DNA from: Orthonyx spaldingii
Lineage: Eukaryota > Chordata > Aves > Passeriformes > Orthonychidae
DNA length: 64,000 bases
Direction of reading: 5' to 3'
Assembly: GCA_013397795.1 (NCBI GenBank)
Contig: VZTJ01003846.1
Span: 1,376,421 to 1,440,420, forward strand
Position 1 is the first letter of the stretch; each line of letters opens with the position of its first letter. This document shows positions 24,756 to 37,938 of the stretch, piece by piece. The position numbers and the translations under genes were made by a program. Under the pieces are notes generated by a model. That model did no database searches. It saw nothing but the letters and a program-made list of their open reading frames with translations, and was not told the DNA's origin.

Positions 24756-25505
24756 TGTTACTCATGAGAGTCATGCCCTTCTGTGAAGACCACTGGCATC
24801 TTTGTCCCACAGCTGCAGCTTTCAGCATTCAGTTTTGCAAAAGCAGCCCCAGTCCCAGGCATCTGGCACCTCCCTGGAGACCAGGATGTGGGCCCACAGG
24901 TGGGCCAGTCTTGGTGGGGCCCATGGCCACGCAGGACCTGGAACTGGAGTTCAGCCCTGGTGTGCTGTTTCTGGGGCAGGTGCTGATGGCTCCAGGGGGC
25001 TGACAAGGGATGCTGAGCTGTGGGCAGCTGGGAGATGCCCTGAGAGGCTATGTAGGGACAGTAACACCTGCCAATGCCCTCAGAGTCCCGGCAGCAGAAC
25101 TTTGCTTTGAGATTGTCTCAGAGTTAAGTACTGCTGAAAGAAGTCTTGTCTCCAGCAGCTCACATCAGCAATATGGACACAACAGCATTTGCATTGTGTA
25201 CCAGCTCTGAAGCAAACACAGAACCAGTTCTAGTCTCTCCTTTTCACCCCCAAAAGCAGCACCATGTAGAAGATCCCAAAAGCAAAGGCTCTCTGAATAC
25301 TGCATGACAATCCCAGCCCTGCCTTTGGCACTCTCTGGCCAAGGTGAGTTTTGTCAGGCCTTTGAGATGACCATGCGCACACAGGAGACCTCAGTTTTTG
25401 GGTCCATACAACCAGTGCGTCTGCCCTTGGGGACGAAGCTTTAGGCAGGAGTTTGGGCTTAGAGCCCTGATTTGGGCTTGGGTCCATCTATCCTGCAAAC
25501 ACACA
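24756..25505. mobile_element. Probable solo LTR of an endogenous retrovirus (750 bp)
   Basis: This GC-rich block stands out sharply from AT-rich flanks. It begins TGTTACTC and ends AAACACACA, the TG...CA ends required by retroviral integrase, and it is flanked by the 5-bp direct repeat ACAGT (24751-24755 and 25506-25510), a typical target-site duplication length for avian ERVL-like elements. No gag, pol or env frame lies inside. The overlapping open frames in several registers (24743-25210) reflect GC-rich, stop-poor DNA, not a gene. I could not find a clear AATAAA signal, so orientation is undetermined. A chance 5-bp match or another GC-rich repeat remains possible. Confidence 0.42.
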
Positions 25506-25510
25506 ACAGT

Positions 25511-28500
25511 TTCAAGGAAAGAAAATCCAGGAGGTGGATTCTGGTATTTTTCCATCTTGACATATCAGGAAAAACTTTGTGCAATTAGAAATGCTGCTAT
25601 GATTTTTTTCGTAGACCACAGCATCCTGTGAGACTAATTAGCAAAAGACAGAAATCTCCCTAAAGATGAAGTCAACAAGAAAGATGAAAAGTTCTCCTTT
25701 TCACTGCTTATTTGCAGTGATTCAACTAGAAATTTATCAAAAGGCAGGAATATATGATAAGGTAAGGATGATCCAGGTATTTAATGAAACCCTGTTAGTG
25801 GTAAGTTTGTAGCTAATACTGTAGATGGTCTTAGCTTTATTGCATTGAGTCTTTTTCAATCACTCTCTCTCTCCTTTCATACATGCCTGGAAACATGCCT
25901 TTCAAGCCATACTCAGTGCAACTGCTAGATGAGACCAATATCTACCCTAGGCTTACATGGCATTATGTATTTCCTTGAAGGGGCTGAAAATATCACCCCC
26001 CCCATGACTTCAAAATGAAACAAGAAGAGCTTTGCTGAAAGATAATTGCCCACAAATGTATATGAAAGTTATTCTCTATAACATCTGCAGTTCTTTACTC
26101 AGGAAAAGCTCAGAAAACAGATTAGAATTTACCTTTCCAAAAAGCAAGTAGAAACATCGGCAAAACAGTGGAATGCTGTATGGAAGCCACAGGGATAAAG
26201 CAACTGCACCATACTGCACAACAGCAATAAGTGACAAAGTACATAATTCACTCTGAAAAAACATCTTTGAGTGTCTGCCTTACTCTCATTATTTCCCTTC
26301 TTTCAGAATAAAGACAAGCACATAGCAAAGGTAATTGTCATCCCCCATGAAAACAGGAGTAGAAGATTGAGATAATTTACTTTTGCCCACATTCGGTTAG
26401 TTACCTGTCAACGGGTATGACTGCTAAAACAAACCATTTTAAGAAATGCTCTAGGAGAAAAACAGCAGATAAAGCTACTCACAAATTTCCTTAACACTTT
26501 TTATCACTTACAAGAAACACATTATCAATCAGATTTGGATTACAATTAAGGCAGAAAAAAAAAGAAAAATAGCATAGAGTTTCTTAGGAGAAAAAAAAGA
26601 TGGATGGAATATGATCTAATTTGACTTCAATATTATAGCAATACCAGAAGCAGTGAACTTTCAGGTCTTATTCTCTCATGTCCCCTTGTTAGGGTCAACA
26701 TTTGCTGGTAAAAGAGTATGAAGAGACTGAAGAAGTTGAATCCACTTCATTCTGAAACATCTTGCCCTCAAAAATAGGTCACAAAAAGAAAAAGGAAACG
26801 AAAAAACACAACTCCCTCCTTTGTTTTTTTTTTTAGAATGCATGACAATTAACTTCTGTCATTAGCTGTGCTTTTGGCATTACAGATCTCTACACCACCT
26901 TGAAAGTCAGTTATTGCCTTAGATCCACAAAGTAGTTGTTCTCCTGGTTCCATGTGAGCTCTTGATGACCACTTCCAAAATCTGTCTAAATCCAAGAAAG
27001 CAATCTCTTTCCCTTGTTGATCCTTGGCACAAAATTGGAAATAGAACCACTGTTATATCTCAAACATAATAAAATTAACGTCTACCTTGTCTTATTTATC
27101 GAACTGATTGCGATGGAGTACTAGGTCCTGGTGAAAAACAGCAGTCTGCATTCAGATATGCTCTTGTCTTTGAAACCACATTCCTTTGCTTATGATACTT
27201 ATTATGCTTCATGCTAATTACATAGAGATGTTGCTCAAAGGTATCCCAAAGTTACTAGTTTCAGTAAATATGGTTCATACTTCTTTTTCCTGATTCTTGC
27301 AAATTCCTGCCATAGCACACTTACCCATACTCCCATATTTTACGATAAACCCAAGAAAACTAAAGTTTTCAACCTCTGTCCTAAGTCAAAGAAAATCTGC
27401 TCTCCTTTGTTACGAGCATCCATCTGCTTTGAAAAATACCTATTGTAACTTGGACGTTATTTTCCTTTGCCCACAGGTACATTAACTTCTTTAAGCAAAT
27501 TCTTCAGTCACATCAGCAGACCTTGACCACCTGAATAGGAGCAGAATTACTTCCCAGTTCTGCAGTAACTAGGTAGTTCACTCTTCCAGTTTCTCCTAGG
27601 CAGATTTAGTTTTAGACTTCTCCACTAGTCATAAAAGTAGTGCTTTTAACAAATATCGAAACCAATCCCTTCCTGCAAGGCAAATTCTCTCCTGTCTCAC
27701 CTTGTACCCCATGTGCCAGTGGCAAATCACTGCAAGCTATCTATAGCACAAGGCCAGTGAATGAGATTATTCTAAATTATCATATTATCTGATCATACAT
27801 TTTTCCTTAAATTTTTAGAGGGTGAAGCAATGTCAGAGATAACACTTTTTACCTCTTTCATCTTCATTCCTGTAGTATCTATGTATGTGTTTTTATCTTT
27901 AGTTTTGTTTCTTATCCACATTTTTCTTTTAGTTTGAAAAAGTACTTGTAAATATTTGGAAGAACTATGGAGCAAATAGTTTACAGTTAGATCAGAGTTT
28001 TACCCTGTGTGGTCATTTTCCTCACTCCATAAAAATAGATCAGGTCTTCAACTACCCATTAATTAGATCCAGGAGCAGAGTAGGATTACTGTCAACCCTT
28101 GAACACAGTTCAGAGATGAAGATTACTGAACAATGCTCCAAACTCAGGAAAGACTAAAATACCCAAACAAAGAAAAGATTATGGGATATTGAGAAATAAA
28201 TATTTGGGTAAATATCTCTTAATATCAGTTACATTTTAATTTTGATATTGCATGTAAAACAAGAAAATATGTTCTTAGAGCAGTAACTTTACATCAGGAG
28301 CTTAGTGTTTGATCAACTTACTCTGACCAGTTTCACATTCACTTCAACACATATAGATCAGCTGTGAGAGACGTTAACCTGTCTTGCTGGTTCAGTCCAT
28401 CAGGGCAGAGACTTTGTGGCCAACCATTGTGGTGGCTTTGTTTCTCAAAAAAAGTATAAGGTAGAGGAAATTCTCTCTCATAGTAATACTCATATTTAGT

Positions 28501-28949
28501 CCAGAGTTATAGCACTGTGTAGGTTGTTTAAGCAATTGCCAGTGAATTGACTGAGGGAAATGAAAAAGAGTAAAAAGGAACTACTCAACATAAAATGAAA
28601 CATATTTCATTTATGCTTTGAAGATTATTTGGCAGCTTCTAAATTTTTTGTTTAATGTTGGTAACATTTTCTCCAAATGTGGTTTAGTACATGAAGCTTA
28701 TAATACATCAAAGAGATACAAAAAGGGAGAGGTAAGGATTTAAGGCTATGTCAGAGGATGATAGAGACGTATTGAGCCGAAAGGGGTCATTCCCCCCGTC
28801 CTCTATGCTGAGGCAGCACACATAAATAAATCTAGGGTTTCTTAAAAAATCTATACTGTCTTTAAAAGTTCTAGTGAAGGGAATTATATAATCCATTTAC
28901 CTGACAGATTTCTAGACTAATAGGAAATTATGCCTTTAGAAAATTTTCC
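25511..28949. other. Unique AT-rich noncoding DNA
   Basis: No gene, exon or nameable transposon is visible. There are short A/T homopolymers (for example 26556-26570 and 26822-26833). Open frames are 60-85 codons without family resemblance. Confidence 0.5.
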
Positions 28950-29975
28950 TAATATCTGACATCCAATTCTGTCTTTGGGGAAAAGAAGGAGCATGTAGTC
29001 CTCCTTGTAATAGATTTGTACATTTTGAAAAACTGTCATCAATCTTCCTTTCTTTACATTAAATAAAGCTAAATTAAAACATTCCAGTATTCTGTTACTT
29101 TCCTCTTGACATAATCCTAGGTTAAAGAAATCTCTCTGAAACGCAGCACAAAGCGCCAGTTTAGACATAATTAGAACTTAGAAAACAGATAAAATATTGA
29201 CCTGCATTTTGTAGGAAACATTCTTTTTACTGTATCATATCACAAGACCTACCTTATTTAAAATAGTATCATATTGTAGATCATTGTTGGTCTGTTGTCT
29301 GGAGTTATGTCCTACATAACTCCCTCACTTTTTTTATTAAACTGCTGCCTAGTGAGATTTTTGAATTTTGCATTTAAGCATCTGATTTCTTCTTTCTGGC
29401 TGCAAAGACTCATATTCACCTTTTCTGAACTTCATTCCCTTGATTTTGAACCATTTTCCAACTTGAATAAAAAACCCATTCAATCCTTGTCTCTACGTTG
29501 CCACCCTTCCTAGGCTGGTATCATTTGCAAATTTGATAAGCACATTTGTTTGCCATCTCCTATGCTTTCAGTGAAAATATTAACGAGAACCTGGGCTTGG
29601 GCAGACCAAATTTGTGTCCCACCTGAGGGTCCTGCAAGCATGAGAGTGTGTTACTGACACCTAAAATACGTTTTAATTGCTTTTTCTTTCAGATCACATT
29701 GATCTTATCCACATCACACTTCCTTAGCCTGTTTATGAAAACTGCATGTGGACACGAGGATCAACTGTTTGCTCCTTACATATGTTGCAGAAAATAAAAT
29801 TGATTTGCTTTGGCTTGATTTGGATTCAACACCTTCATGGTAGGCCGTTGTTTTATTTTGTTACTTTATTATCTGAGCATTTACAAATTGATTATTTAAT
29901 TTCTTTCAGCAATTTTCTGACTATTTAATCTAAGATGGCTGATTACGAATTCCTCTGGTTTTTTCACATTTCTCT
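28950..29975 (-). mobile_element. Ancient CR1/L3-like LINE relic (minus strand)
   Basis: The plus strand follows, in order and with heavy divergence, the reverse complement of old amniote CR1/L3 elements: a TTCATTCCCTTGATTTTGAACC segment, then CTAGGCTGGTATCATTTGCA and AATTTGATAAGCACATTTG (29514-29550), TGAAAATATTAACGAGAACC (about 29572-29591), CTTAGCCTGTTTATGAAAAC (about 29724-29743), and TTACAAATTGATTATTTAAT followed by TTCTTTCAGCAATTTTCTGAC (about 29880-29920). Its divergence is far greater than that of the other CR1 copies here, so it should predate the bird radiation. Ends are approximate, and the 28950-29300 part is weaker. Confidence 0.6.
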
Positions 29976-32887
29976 GTTATGAAGGGGTGTATTTTTTTAT
30001 CTTCCCTTTTGTCTTTCATGGTTTTCCAAAAAAGTTAGCTGTTTACTCTGCTCAGTTTTGGGTAGTTCTTTATGCAGGTTGAATTCTTGAGGTGTTGCTG
30101 ACATTCATTGATCTCCTTTACATAAATACTGTTTGTCCTTGCCCTACTTACATGTCTGTCTTTGGGAGAACACATCATTATTGTCTTTAATGTCCTAGAT
30201 TTCTTTTGCAAAGTTGATTAGCATCCTGAGTTGCCATTAAGGGAACTAAAATTTTAAATATCTATCTTTTAATCATATCATGTGGGCTGTTTCCTACAAG
30301 TCTTTAAATACCATTAGGCTGCACTAATACTCTTTTGAGGGAAATGTTTCCTATGCCTTAGGTCTTCTCCACAGCCATTCAATCACAACCAATGGCATTC
30401 CCCACCTCCAACAAAAAAAAAAAACAAAAAAACCCCCAAAAAACACCAAACCTCATTTTATTCTGGAGTATCTGCTTAGAAGAATGTTTATTGGTTGGTC
30501 TTATTTATAATTTGGCTGATTACTCTGTTTATCATAGCTTTTATGACTTTCAAAAGTTATTAGGTTGTCGTTCTACTATGTTCAATCCCACTTAGTCACA
30601 CTTGGCTTACCTCTATTATCTTATTTGATGCCTTTGACTCTAAATCTTCACCAGCATGATCACAGTACATCCATTTTCAAATTATCACATTAATATCTCC
30701 CATTCTGCTGATTTCCTTAAAACAAATAATTGACTGTAATCAAGAGCCTGAATGTTTTTCTCCAGCTGCAGAGTCATCTGTCTGCCACAAACTTTTTATT
30801 ATAAACCTAGGAAAAGCAAACAAAAACATTTGTTTTACAAAGAGGTTCTTTCATGAAGAGCTGTTTCAATCTGAAAAATCACCAGGTAAAGTTAAGCTAC
30901 ACCCTCATACCAATCATAGATTGCTGCCTCAAAAATGATACCATTAATATAAATTAAGCCACTGCAAATACCCTGGTAAAAAAAGTACGACATGATGAAA
31001 ATTGCTTTTATAAATTTTATTCAAAAAGGATATATCTATCAAATTTCAGCCCTTGAATCTCTACATCTACCATCAAATCTGATATTAGAAAAGGGTGTTT
31101 TTAAATTACTGATCTCCTGAGCATTTATCATACATGGTCACAGCTCAGAGAAGATTGTGTTCTTGTTTAAATTTTTAACATAATTCTAAAAAGCCATTTA
31201 TTTTCACCACATATGATCATACTTGCATAACTTGTTTGTATTTGGCTTCCAAAACATGGTTGGTGATATCTTTCTAAGTGGTTAATTGGACACACATGTA
31301 CAAGTGGACATCACATGTACAAGTTTTAAAATCAGTATCATCATAGATTCTTGTGTTTATGAAAACAAATTTTGCTATGAGTCACATTTCTATAACTACT
31401 TATCATTTTTAAAAAGAGTTTTTATTGTTTAAATAACCACTGAAGAAACACTGTGCAAAAATAAGCTACTCTTCTAAACCTCTTTTTAAGAGGTGATTAA
31501 TTTTTTCAGAAGAAAAGAAAGGAAAAAGAGAGAAATTAATTTGCAAGAGACCAAGATGTTGATACAGAACCCAAGGAGCCAGTGGCCAGTAAGATTCATA
31601 TACAAGGGTTCACTCTGCTACTACAAAACATGTTTTATATGCAAAGTTGTATACAAATGTTTCAAAATCAGTCTTACAACACCAAGAACTCAAAAAACTT
31701 TTAAGAGACCTTCTCAACACAAACAGCAGGAAAATACTTGTGTCTTATCCAGCCCATTTTCTCAGCGTCACATTGTTAATACACCGCATGGGAGTCTGTT
31801 AATTGATCCACTAAATTCTTGGCTTTGTACAGTGACAGGCACTTTCCTGTGTTTTTTCCATTCTTTGTTTTCCACTATTCATGTGATGGAATATTTTAAA
31901 ATGGTATTTTTCTGTACATGATATGCAGCAGAGTGGCTTGGTGGACAGCATGACCTCCCATGGATTAGAGCTACATGGAGTTTCTGCAATTTATTAATCA
32001 GCTATGAATTTTGTAGGAAATTTAGGAACACCAAACCTTGGTTTTGAGAAGTTCCACATGCTCCCCAAATTTCTGCATCCAGTACTGTGAACTAACTTCA
32101 CATGAGCCTGCTTTTAAAATGCATTATAAATGACACCTTCCATTAAACACTCCAGAGGATTTCTAGTTTGATAATTCTGGTCAGATTCTGAATTCCAGAC
32201 AGGTTTAATATTACTTATGTTACCTGGCTTGATTCCTAGGACTAAGTTCACAGTGTCCTTTGGTCTTGTTAGTTTGGCAAATAAGCATATACCCTTCAGC
32301 AATGATATCCCTGTTTCTACAAGGACATTATTTTCATGATACCTGTGACTCTTAACTGCTCTTACTATAGAATCAAAGATTATTTTATGTATGATTATTT
32401 AAAATTTGATAAACTACTGGTGTTAAAAAACTGAATCATGAACCCAAATGATTATTATGCTAAGAAAACAGATCCTCCCATATTTCTAGATTTCTCCTAC
32501 TAGACCTGTTTCATTGACTATTATTGTCTGCCAAAAAATACATTTTTCCCTGGCTCTCACCTATATACTCCTTCTTGATTCTCAGTTTATAACAATGCAG
32601 ATTTTTTACTTAACCTCCTTAGAGTGAGAAAGCTTCAAGTCCTTTCTAACTAGGTTAAGATCAAGAGGGGCAGATGAACAAAATTGAAGAACAGATTGCT
32701 ATCAAAAGCTTCACCATGAAAAAAGTGGGTTTTTTTCCAGCATTGGCTTATAATAGCTATACCTTTTTAGAGGATCTATTTGGTTTGTGTTGGTAGTGCC
32801 TCAGTTGCTAAATCTTTTTATCATTTATTTAATTGCAGTTTTTTTTTATTCTTTTCAAGAGCTTCTGTTCTGGTTAGGGGTCTTTCC
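29976..32887. other. Unique AT-rich noncoding DNA
   Basis: The first few hundred bases may be unrecognisable continuation of the old CR1/L3 relic. An A/C-rich low-complexity tract lies at about 30409-30450. The open frame at 31493-31921 (142 codons) is lysine- and cysteine-rich, matches no family I know, and has no codon pattern suggesting selection. A possible MIR-like head at 31925-31985 is treated under findings. Confidence 0.5.
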
Positions 32888-32955
32888 CTTTAAAGTACCC
32901 ATGGTACAAGTATTTCTTCCACTTTAAAGTACCCATGGTACAAGTATTTCTTCCA
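32888..32955. repeat. Two-copy 34-bp tandem duplication
   Basis: The 34-bp unit starting CTTTAAAGTACCCATGGTAC occurs at 32888-32921 and is repeated exactly at 32922-32955. The lack of differences implies a recent duplication. Confidence 0.93.
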
Positions 32956-33712
32956 AACAGTTTTGATATACTTCCTGCTGATTTTCATACCTCTCAATTA
33001 GAAGTATGAGGTTTTCTGTAAGCATCTCCAATTTAAGAAATTCTCATGTGCTCATAGTGGTTACTTGCCCTACACATGATTTAATCGTTTTCTTAGATCT
33101 TCTCTCCCTCTCTATTTCTTCTGAGAGAGTCCTTACATTCTTTCATCCTGAAAACCTAGGCAAACTGGACTCTTTCATCCCTAGATTGTGAATATACACA
33201 TGCAAAGAATACCCCCTGAAGTTTGAAACAAGAGTCTGACTACTTCACAGGGCTATAACAATTCACAGGAACTTAATAAGAAACTGGATGACTTCATCTT
33301 CTGCAGGGAAAGGGTTTGGAGAAAGACACTGAAGAAAGCCAGGCATAGGTGTCTGCCTCCGTTGCTGATGTATATGAGAGGCCACCTAAACAGAAGCAGA
33401 AGCGGTTTTCCCAAATATCTTTGACACTCAAATCCTCCTTGGCTCTGTTCAGATCTCTTCTCTAAGTCACTGTGATACCTATGGCCCCTCTCACATGTAT
33501 TGCAACTCAGCCTTCAAACAATGCTGTCATCCTTTGAACAATTGTTTTAAACTGCAGGACAACCAGTAAATTTTAGGTCATCTCCACTATGCTGGCATTA
33601 GATGAGTCACAGGAGGGAAACTGAATCTTGGTCCGTCTTAACTCTGGTTACCACCAGTCTTCATTACATAAGCAAATTATGACATTACTTTTTTCCATTC
33701 TTCCACTTCTTA
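32956..33712. other. Unique noncoding DNA
   Basis: No gene or repeat could be named in this stretch. Confidence 0.45.
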
Positions 33713-33760
33713 TTTTAAAATACTCCATGAAAATATCCAATTTTAAAATACTCCATAAAA
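33713..33760. repeat. Tandem duplication with 28-bp period
   Basis: TTTTAAAATACTCCAT recurs at 33713 and 33741 (period 28 bp). The second copy is partial and diverges after ATAAAATTG. Confidence 0.8.
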
Positions 33761-36700
33761 TTGTCAGGTCTCATATTTCTACTCCAGATTTCAGATTATG
33801 GGAGTGAAGAGTACAGAAATATAAGACAGTAGTGTTAGTAAAGTTGAATAAATAGGATGTTTTGAATACTGTTTCAGTAATTCATGTTAGTATTTTCTTG
33901 TCAAATGTTGTCAGGTAACAGCAATTCAGACTTTGTCATTATATTGAAGCAAACATTGAAGTGAACATTGACAGATAAAGGACCCATCCTAAAAACTGAT
34001 GGCTTCTATTACCATGTAATGGAAAAACCTCTTTCATGAGAAATGCACCTAGGTATGTAGTTTGTCTAGTTACAAAAATAAAAATAAAGAAATCCAATAT
34101 ATGGCCTGAATCCAGTTGCTCTGATATGTCCAATATACTGGTTACAGAGATGCACAATTTTACAGCATGAAATCAAAAGAAATCTGAAAACCAACAATAT
34201 GTGTTGCAACATGTTTGCTAAAAGACACAGACATGAAATGTTTTGTCTGTAATGCATAGTCTATGTAATCTTGTTTTCAGGCTTTTCATGTTCCTACCGG
34301 TTTGAAATACCACTACAATTTGAAAGCCCTGTTCACATTTTGTCTTCTTTAGTGCAGAGTCCATTATGTGCTGTTATTTACAAATTAAAGTTACCAAGTT
34401 GTGGTGTTATAGAAACTAGTTTACATACATAGACTTTCAAAATAAAGTTCTGGGAAATGACTGAAAGGAGAAGTGGTAGCCTAAGCCTTGATTGTCTCCT
34501 CTGATCTCACCTTTTACACCACAAGAGTAAATCATGTAGCCTGCTTTCTTTCGTATTTCCCCTTTATTTCTGTTTCTTTCATTTCAATTTATACCTGCCT
34601 CTGTTAGATGATGACACTTTTATTGTGGAAAAATTTACTTTTACATCCACAGGATAGATTATTAATTCATCTACTGACTGTCTGCACTGTATCTAAGCTG
34701 TGTGCTAGCCTGAATGCCTAAGGACACTACTAGTTTAGTCACTAACCTATGTTGTGTGACAAGTTGGCCTCTCTGATACATTCATTACCCAAGACTTCCT
34801 TATATTGCCATGTATTTGCTCACCTCAGAATTTTAGAGTTTTTTATGACCTATACGTGTATGTGTGTGCTGCTATTCATTGGTGTGAAAGAGCATTGTGG
34901 GGGGAAGAACAGGAACAGATCTATCAGCATTTATCTATCTTGACTGCTTTACACCTCTGGGGCATTTCCCCTTCCTCAAACTACTTTTCTTCATGCACTT
35001 TTAGCAGTAGGACACAAACTGGACTTGAAGACTGCTCTGTGCTGGATTTCCATAAAGCCTTGTAAATATTCCTTTTTTTCTCTACACTTGTCATGCCAAC
35101 ATTTGCAATGGTAACACTTAGTATAGGATCTCAGTCTAAGAGATTGTATTGAGAGGCCTTTTCTCCACAGTTGCTCAACTGGGCTGTCATATAAAGCAGA
35201 AACTTTCTGATGGACTGGAGGAATTGTGTCACCCACTGGCTCATGCATGCCAGATATGCAACCTTGAAGGTCAAGGTCCATCTCTCTCCCAGGAATACAT
35301 TAGCACACCAAAGAGGAGGTCCACGAAAGGCTGTAGGCAAGAAAACATCCAGAGTTAAATCATCTTCTTCTCAGCCACCCAACTTCTCTGTAAATCCAGT
35401 CTTTAATTAGAAATCTAGGCTCTAGAGGAATTCCCAGGCAGTTAATAAGAAAGAAATTATGAAGACATCAAATGTCAGGGTCTTGTAATTCAGCTGCTTC
35501 AGAGAGGCAGAAGTAATACTTCCCAGCTGGGATTTTCAACCCAAAACATTGTCCAGGAGTGGCCCTCAGATCCTATTTATGCAGCACAGCCTGAGGAACT
35601 GGCTGTGGTAAGCAATCTATTCTGTGATTAACACACTCAGCCAGGATGCATAAAAAAGGTTTAATTTGTTCCTCTAACTAAAGGGAGTAAAAACTCTTCT
35701 ACTCTAATTGAAATAATTGAATATTAATTGTACTATAAAGGAAGAACAAAAGGCCTGCACGAGGGTTAGAGCACTTATGTAGGTGCCAGAAAATGTTTAA
35801 ATATTTTATAGCAATTATCCACTGGAGCTGAGCATTAGTTTTCCCAGGTGAATGCCCTTATCTTGTTCTCTGAGAGCAGCCTTCCACACCTTCTGAATAA
35901 AGCTGGCTAGATCTGTTAGAGACAAAGAAAACAATGTGAAAAGCATTTGCAGAAGTGGGTTTCCTGAAAGGCTGTAGTTTTTCAATAGATTTGCAGCCTC
36001 ACTTCCATGACTTCTTCCTCATTGATCTCCTTAAATATGTGGCAGAAACTGTCTTTCAGTAATTCTTTTTTGTTTTTCTACATCTCTTCTTATGGAGAAA
36101 GGAAGCTACAGCATCTCCTAGAATTCACACATTCAAGAACATATAGGTGAAAACAAAGGAAAAAATTTGGAGAGCTGACTTAGGCAACAAGAAATGTCAT
36201 ACATTTAGTATTGGAAATATCCATAATTTATCTGAGTCTGAGGTACCTACTTAAACAATGTTGAAACCCTAAGATTGTACCTAATAGATTGATAGATGCA
36301 GATGTTAGCAATTTTTGGTAATTGATACATAATCTTGCAAATCTTGTCCTTCCATAATTTAAGGAATCTTTCTATTGCAGTGGTTGTTTGCACAGGGCTA
36401 GAGCTCTAACAAAGAGGTTGGAGATGGAGAGGGAGAACTGTTTTTTTCACAGAAATCTATGTTCACCCTAATGCAAAAATTAGTCTTTCAGCAGAGAAAA
36501 GCTGGAGTGGGATAATAGGAATAAAGTTTCTATGTTGACCATGACAGCACATCTCTGCTTCTTTTTGTCCTATGCTAAAAATTATCCTTTCTTGTGACAG
36601 TAAGATGCAGAGAGGTTGTATCAATCAGAGCATTCCTGAAGGCAGGGGTGAGACATAATTTATGAAGCATCGCAAAAGAGAGATTAAAGTTCCTGGTAAA

Positions 36701-37337
36701 GAGGTTATGGTTGCTAGCTGAAGACAATAATAGAGAACAAGGTGGAAAACTATAAGCAGCTTGAATAAGAGGAACTACCATATAATTAACAATGAAAAAT
36801 GTGCATTTTGCTTTGAAGGAAGCCTCAAACATTTGCACTGAGATTCGAATTGGAAAACTGCTTGGCTCTGTGACAATATTGAACTGATACAGCACTGGCA
36901 GCCGTCCTTTCAGTTATTTTGACAGTCACGATTTTTGTCTGAAACTGGAAACTTCTGTTTCTCAAGTGATTGACACCTAGAAGTAGCACTCTATTATCAA
37001 CTGAGAATGAGTGATCATTTCCCCAGCAAATCTTTATTGGCATAACTGTCATTTCTGCTTCTGTCCTTGTCTATGCTCATCTTGAACTTCTCATGCTTTT
37101 TCTACATCCGATTATTTTCTTAACAATTACACCAGCTATGGAAAATTGATCTTTTTTTTTTTTTTTTATGAGAGGCAATGGGAAGGGCATTGGAAAATTA
37201 TTAATCTTATTTTTTCCTTTTTTTAACTTACTGAAAGCAAAAAATAGCGGAATAAGGAAAACACAGCAACAGCAGCAATATAATAACAAAAGTATAGAAA
37301 AAGAGATAGTGCTTTACACACAAAAGGTATTTACCAC
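33761..37337. other. Unique AT-rich noncoding DNA
   Basis: No gene is visible. Overlapping short frames on both strands around 34991-35410 and 36575-37052 have no recognisable domain. A T-run lies at 37152-37167 and A/T-rich DNA continues to the boundary of the next GC-rich block. Confidence 0.5.
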
Positions 37338-37342
37338 CTCAA

Positions 37343-37902
37343 TGTAATTCTGTGTGACCACCGGGACAAGGACAAGATGACAGACTCTCCCTGTAGGTTG
37401 TGTCCATGTGGCTGCCCAGGTCAAAGACAGGATGGTGGATGTTCCCTGCTACCGCCTGCCCCCATCCCTGAGCCTGAGACAACGAAAAGAATGATAGACA
37501 AGCCCCCAAAAGCTGGATCATCTGTGTCACGCTGTGCCGCTGCTCCTCTATGCTGGGACTCGGGTCCCCATCGGTTTTGACTCCGTGCTGTCATTTTGGA
37601 TGCTGAACTGGATTCCACGTGGCTGCTACCAACAACACTGCTTTGACTGCTTGGCCCTGCTCCACCCAGCTCTGCTTAACTCTGCTTGGTTCCCTTTGGC
37701 TCAGCTGGGCTGGGGCTCTCCCCTGTCTCTCTTTTGCCTGTGGTAGCCTCTCGCACCAGCACTGCCCTTCAGCACCACGTCAATTCTATTTCTCTGCTTT
37801 TCAGCACCACACCTTGGAGCCACAGCTTGGATGAATGGGTAAGGGATGGATGGCAGCAGCAGAGGGTGGGGTCTGTAGGGGTGATCCTGACAACTTTCCT
37901 AC

Positions 37903-37938
<36 letters not shown>

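Noticed and set aside
24743..25210. Cluster of overlapping 66-102-codon open frames on both strands as a possible gene
   Set aside because: Frames overlap in several registers because the DNA is GC-rich and stop-poor. None has a recognisable domain, and LTR-like ends with a duplication explain the block better.
31493..31921. 142-codon frame as a gene
   Set aside because: It has no domain, no plausible neighbours, and an amino-acid composition reflecting AT-rich DNA. Splice or promoter context is not evident.
37610..37630. Minus-strand TGGTAGCAG as a retroviral primer-binding site complementary to initiator tRNA-Met
   Set aside because: Only nine bases match before divergence, and no LTR end (CA) lies directly before it.
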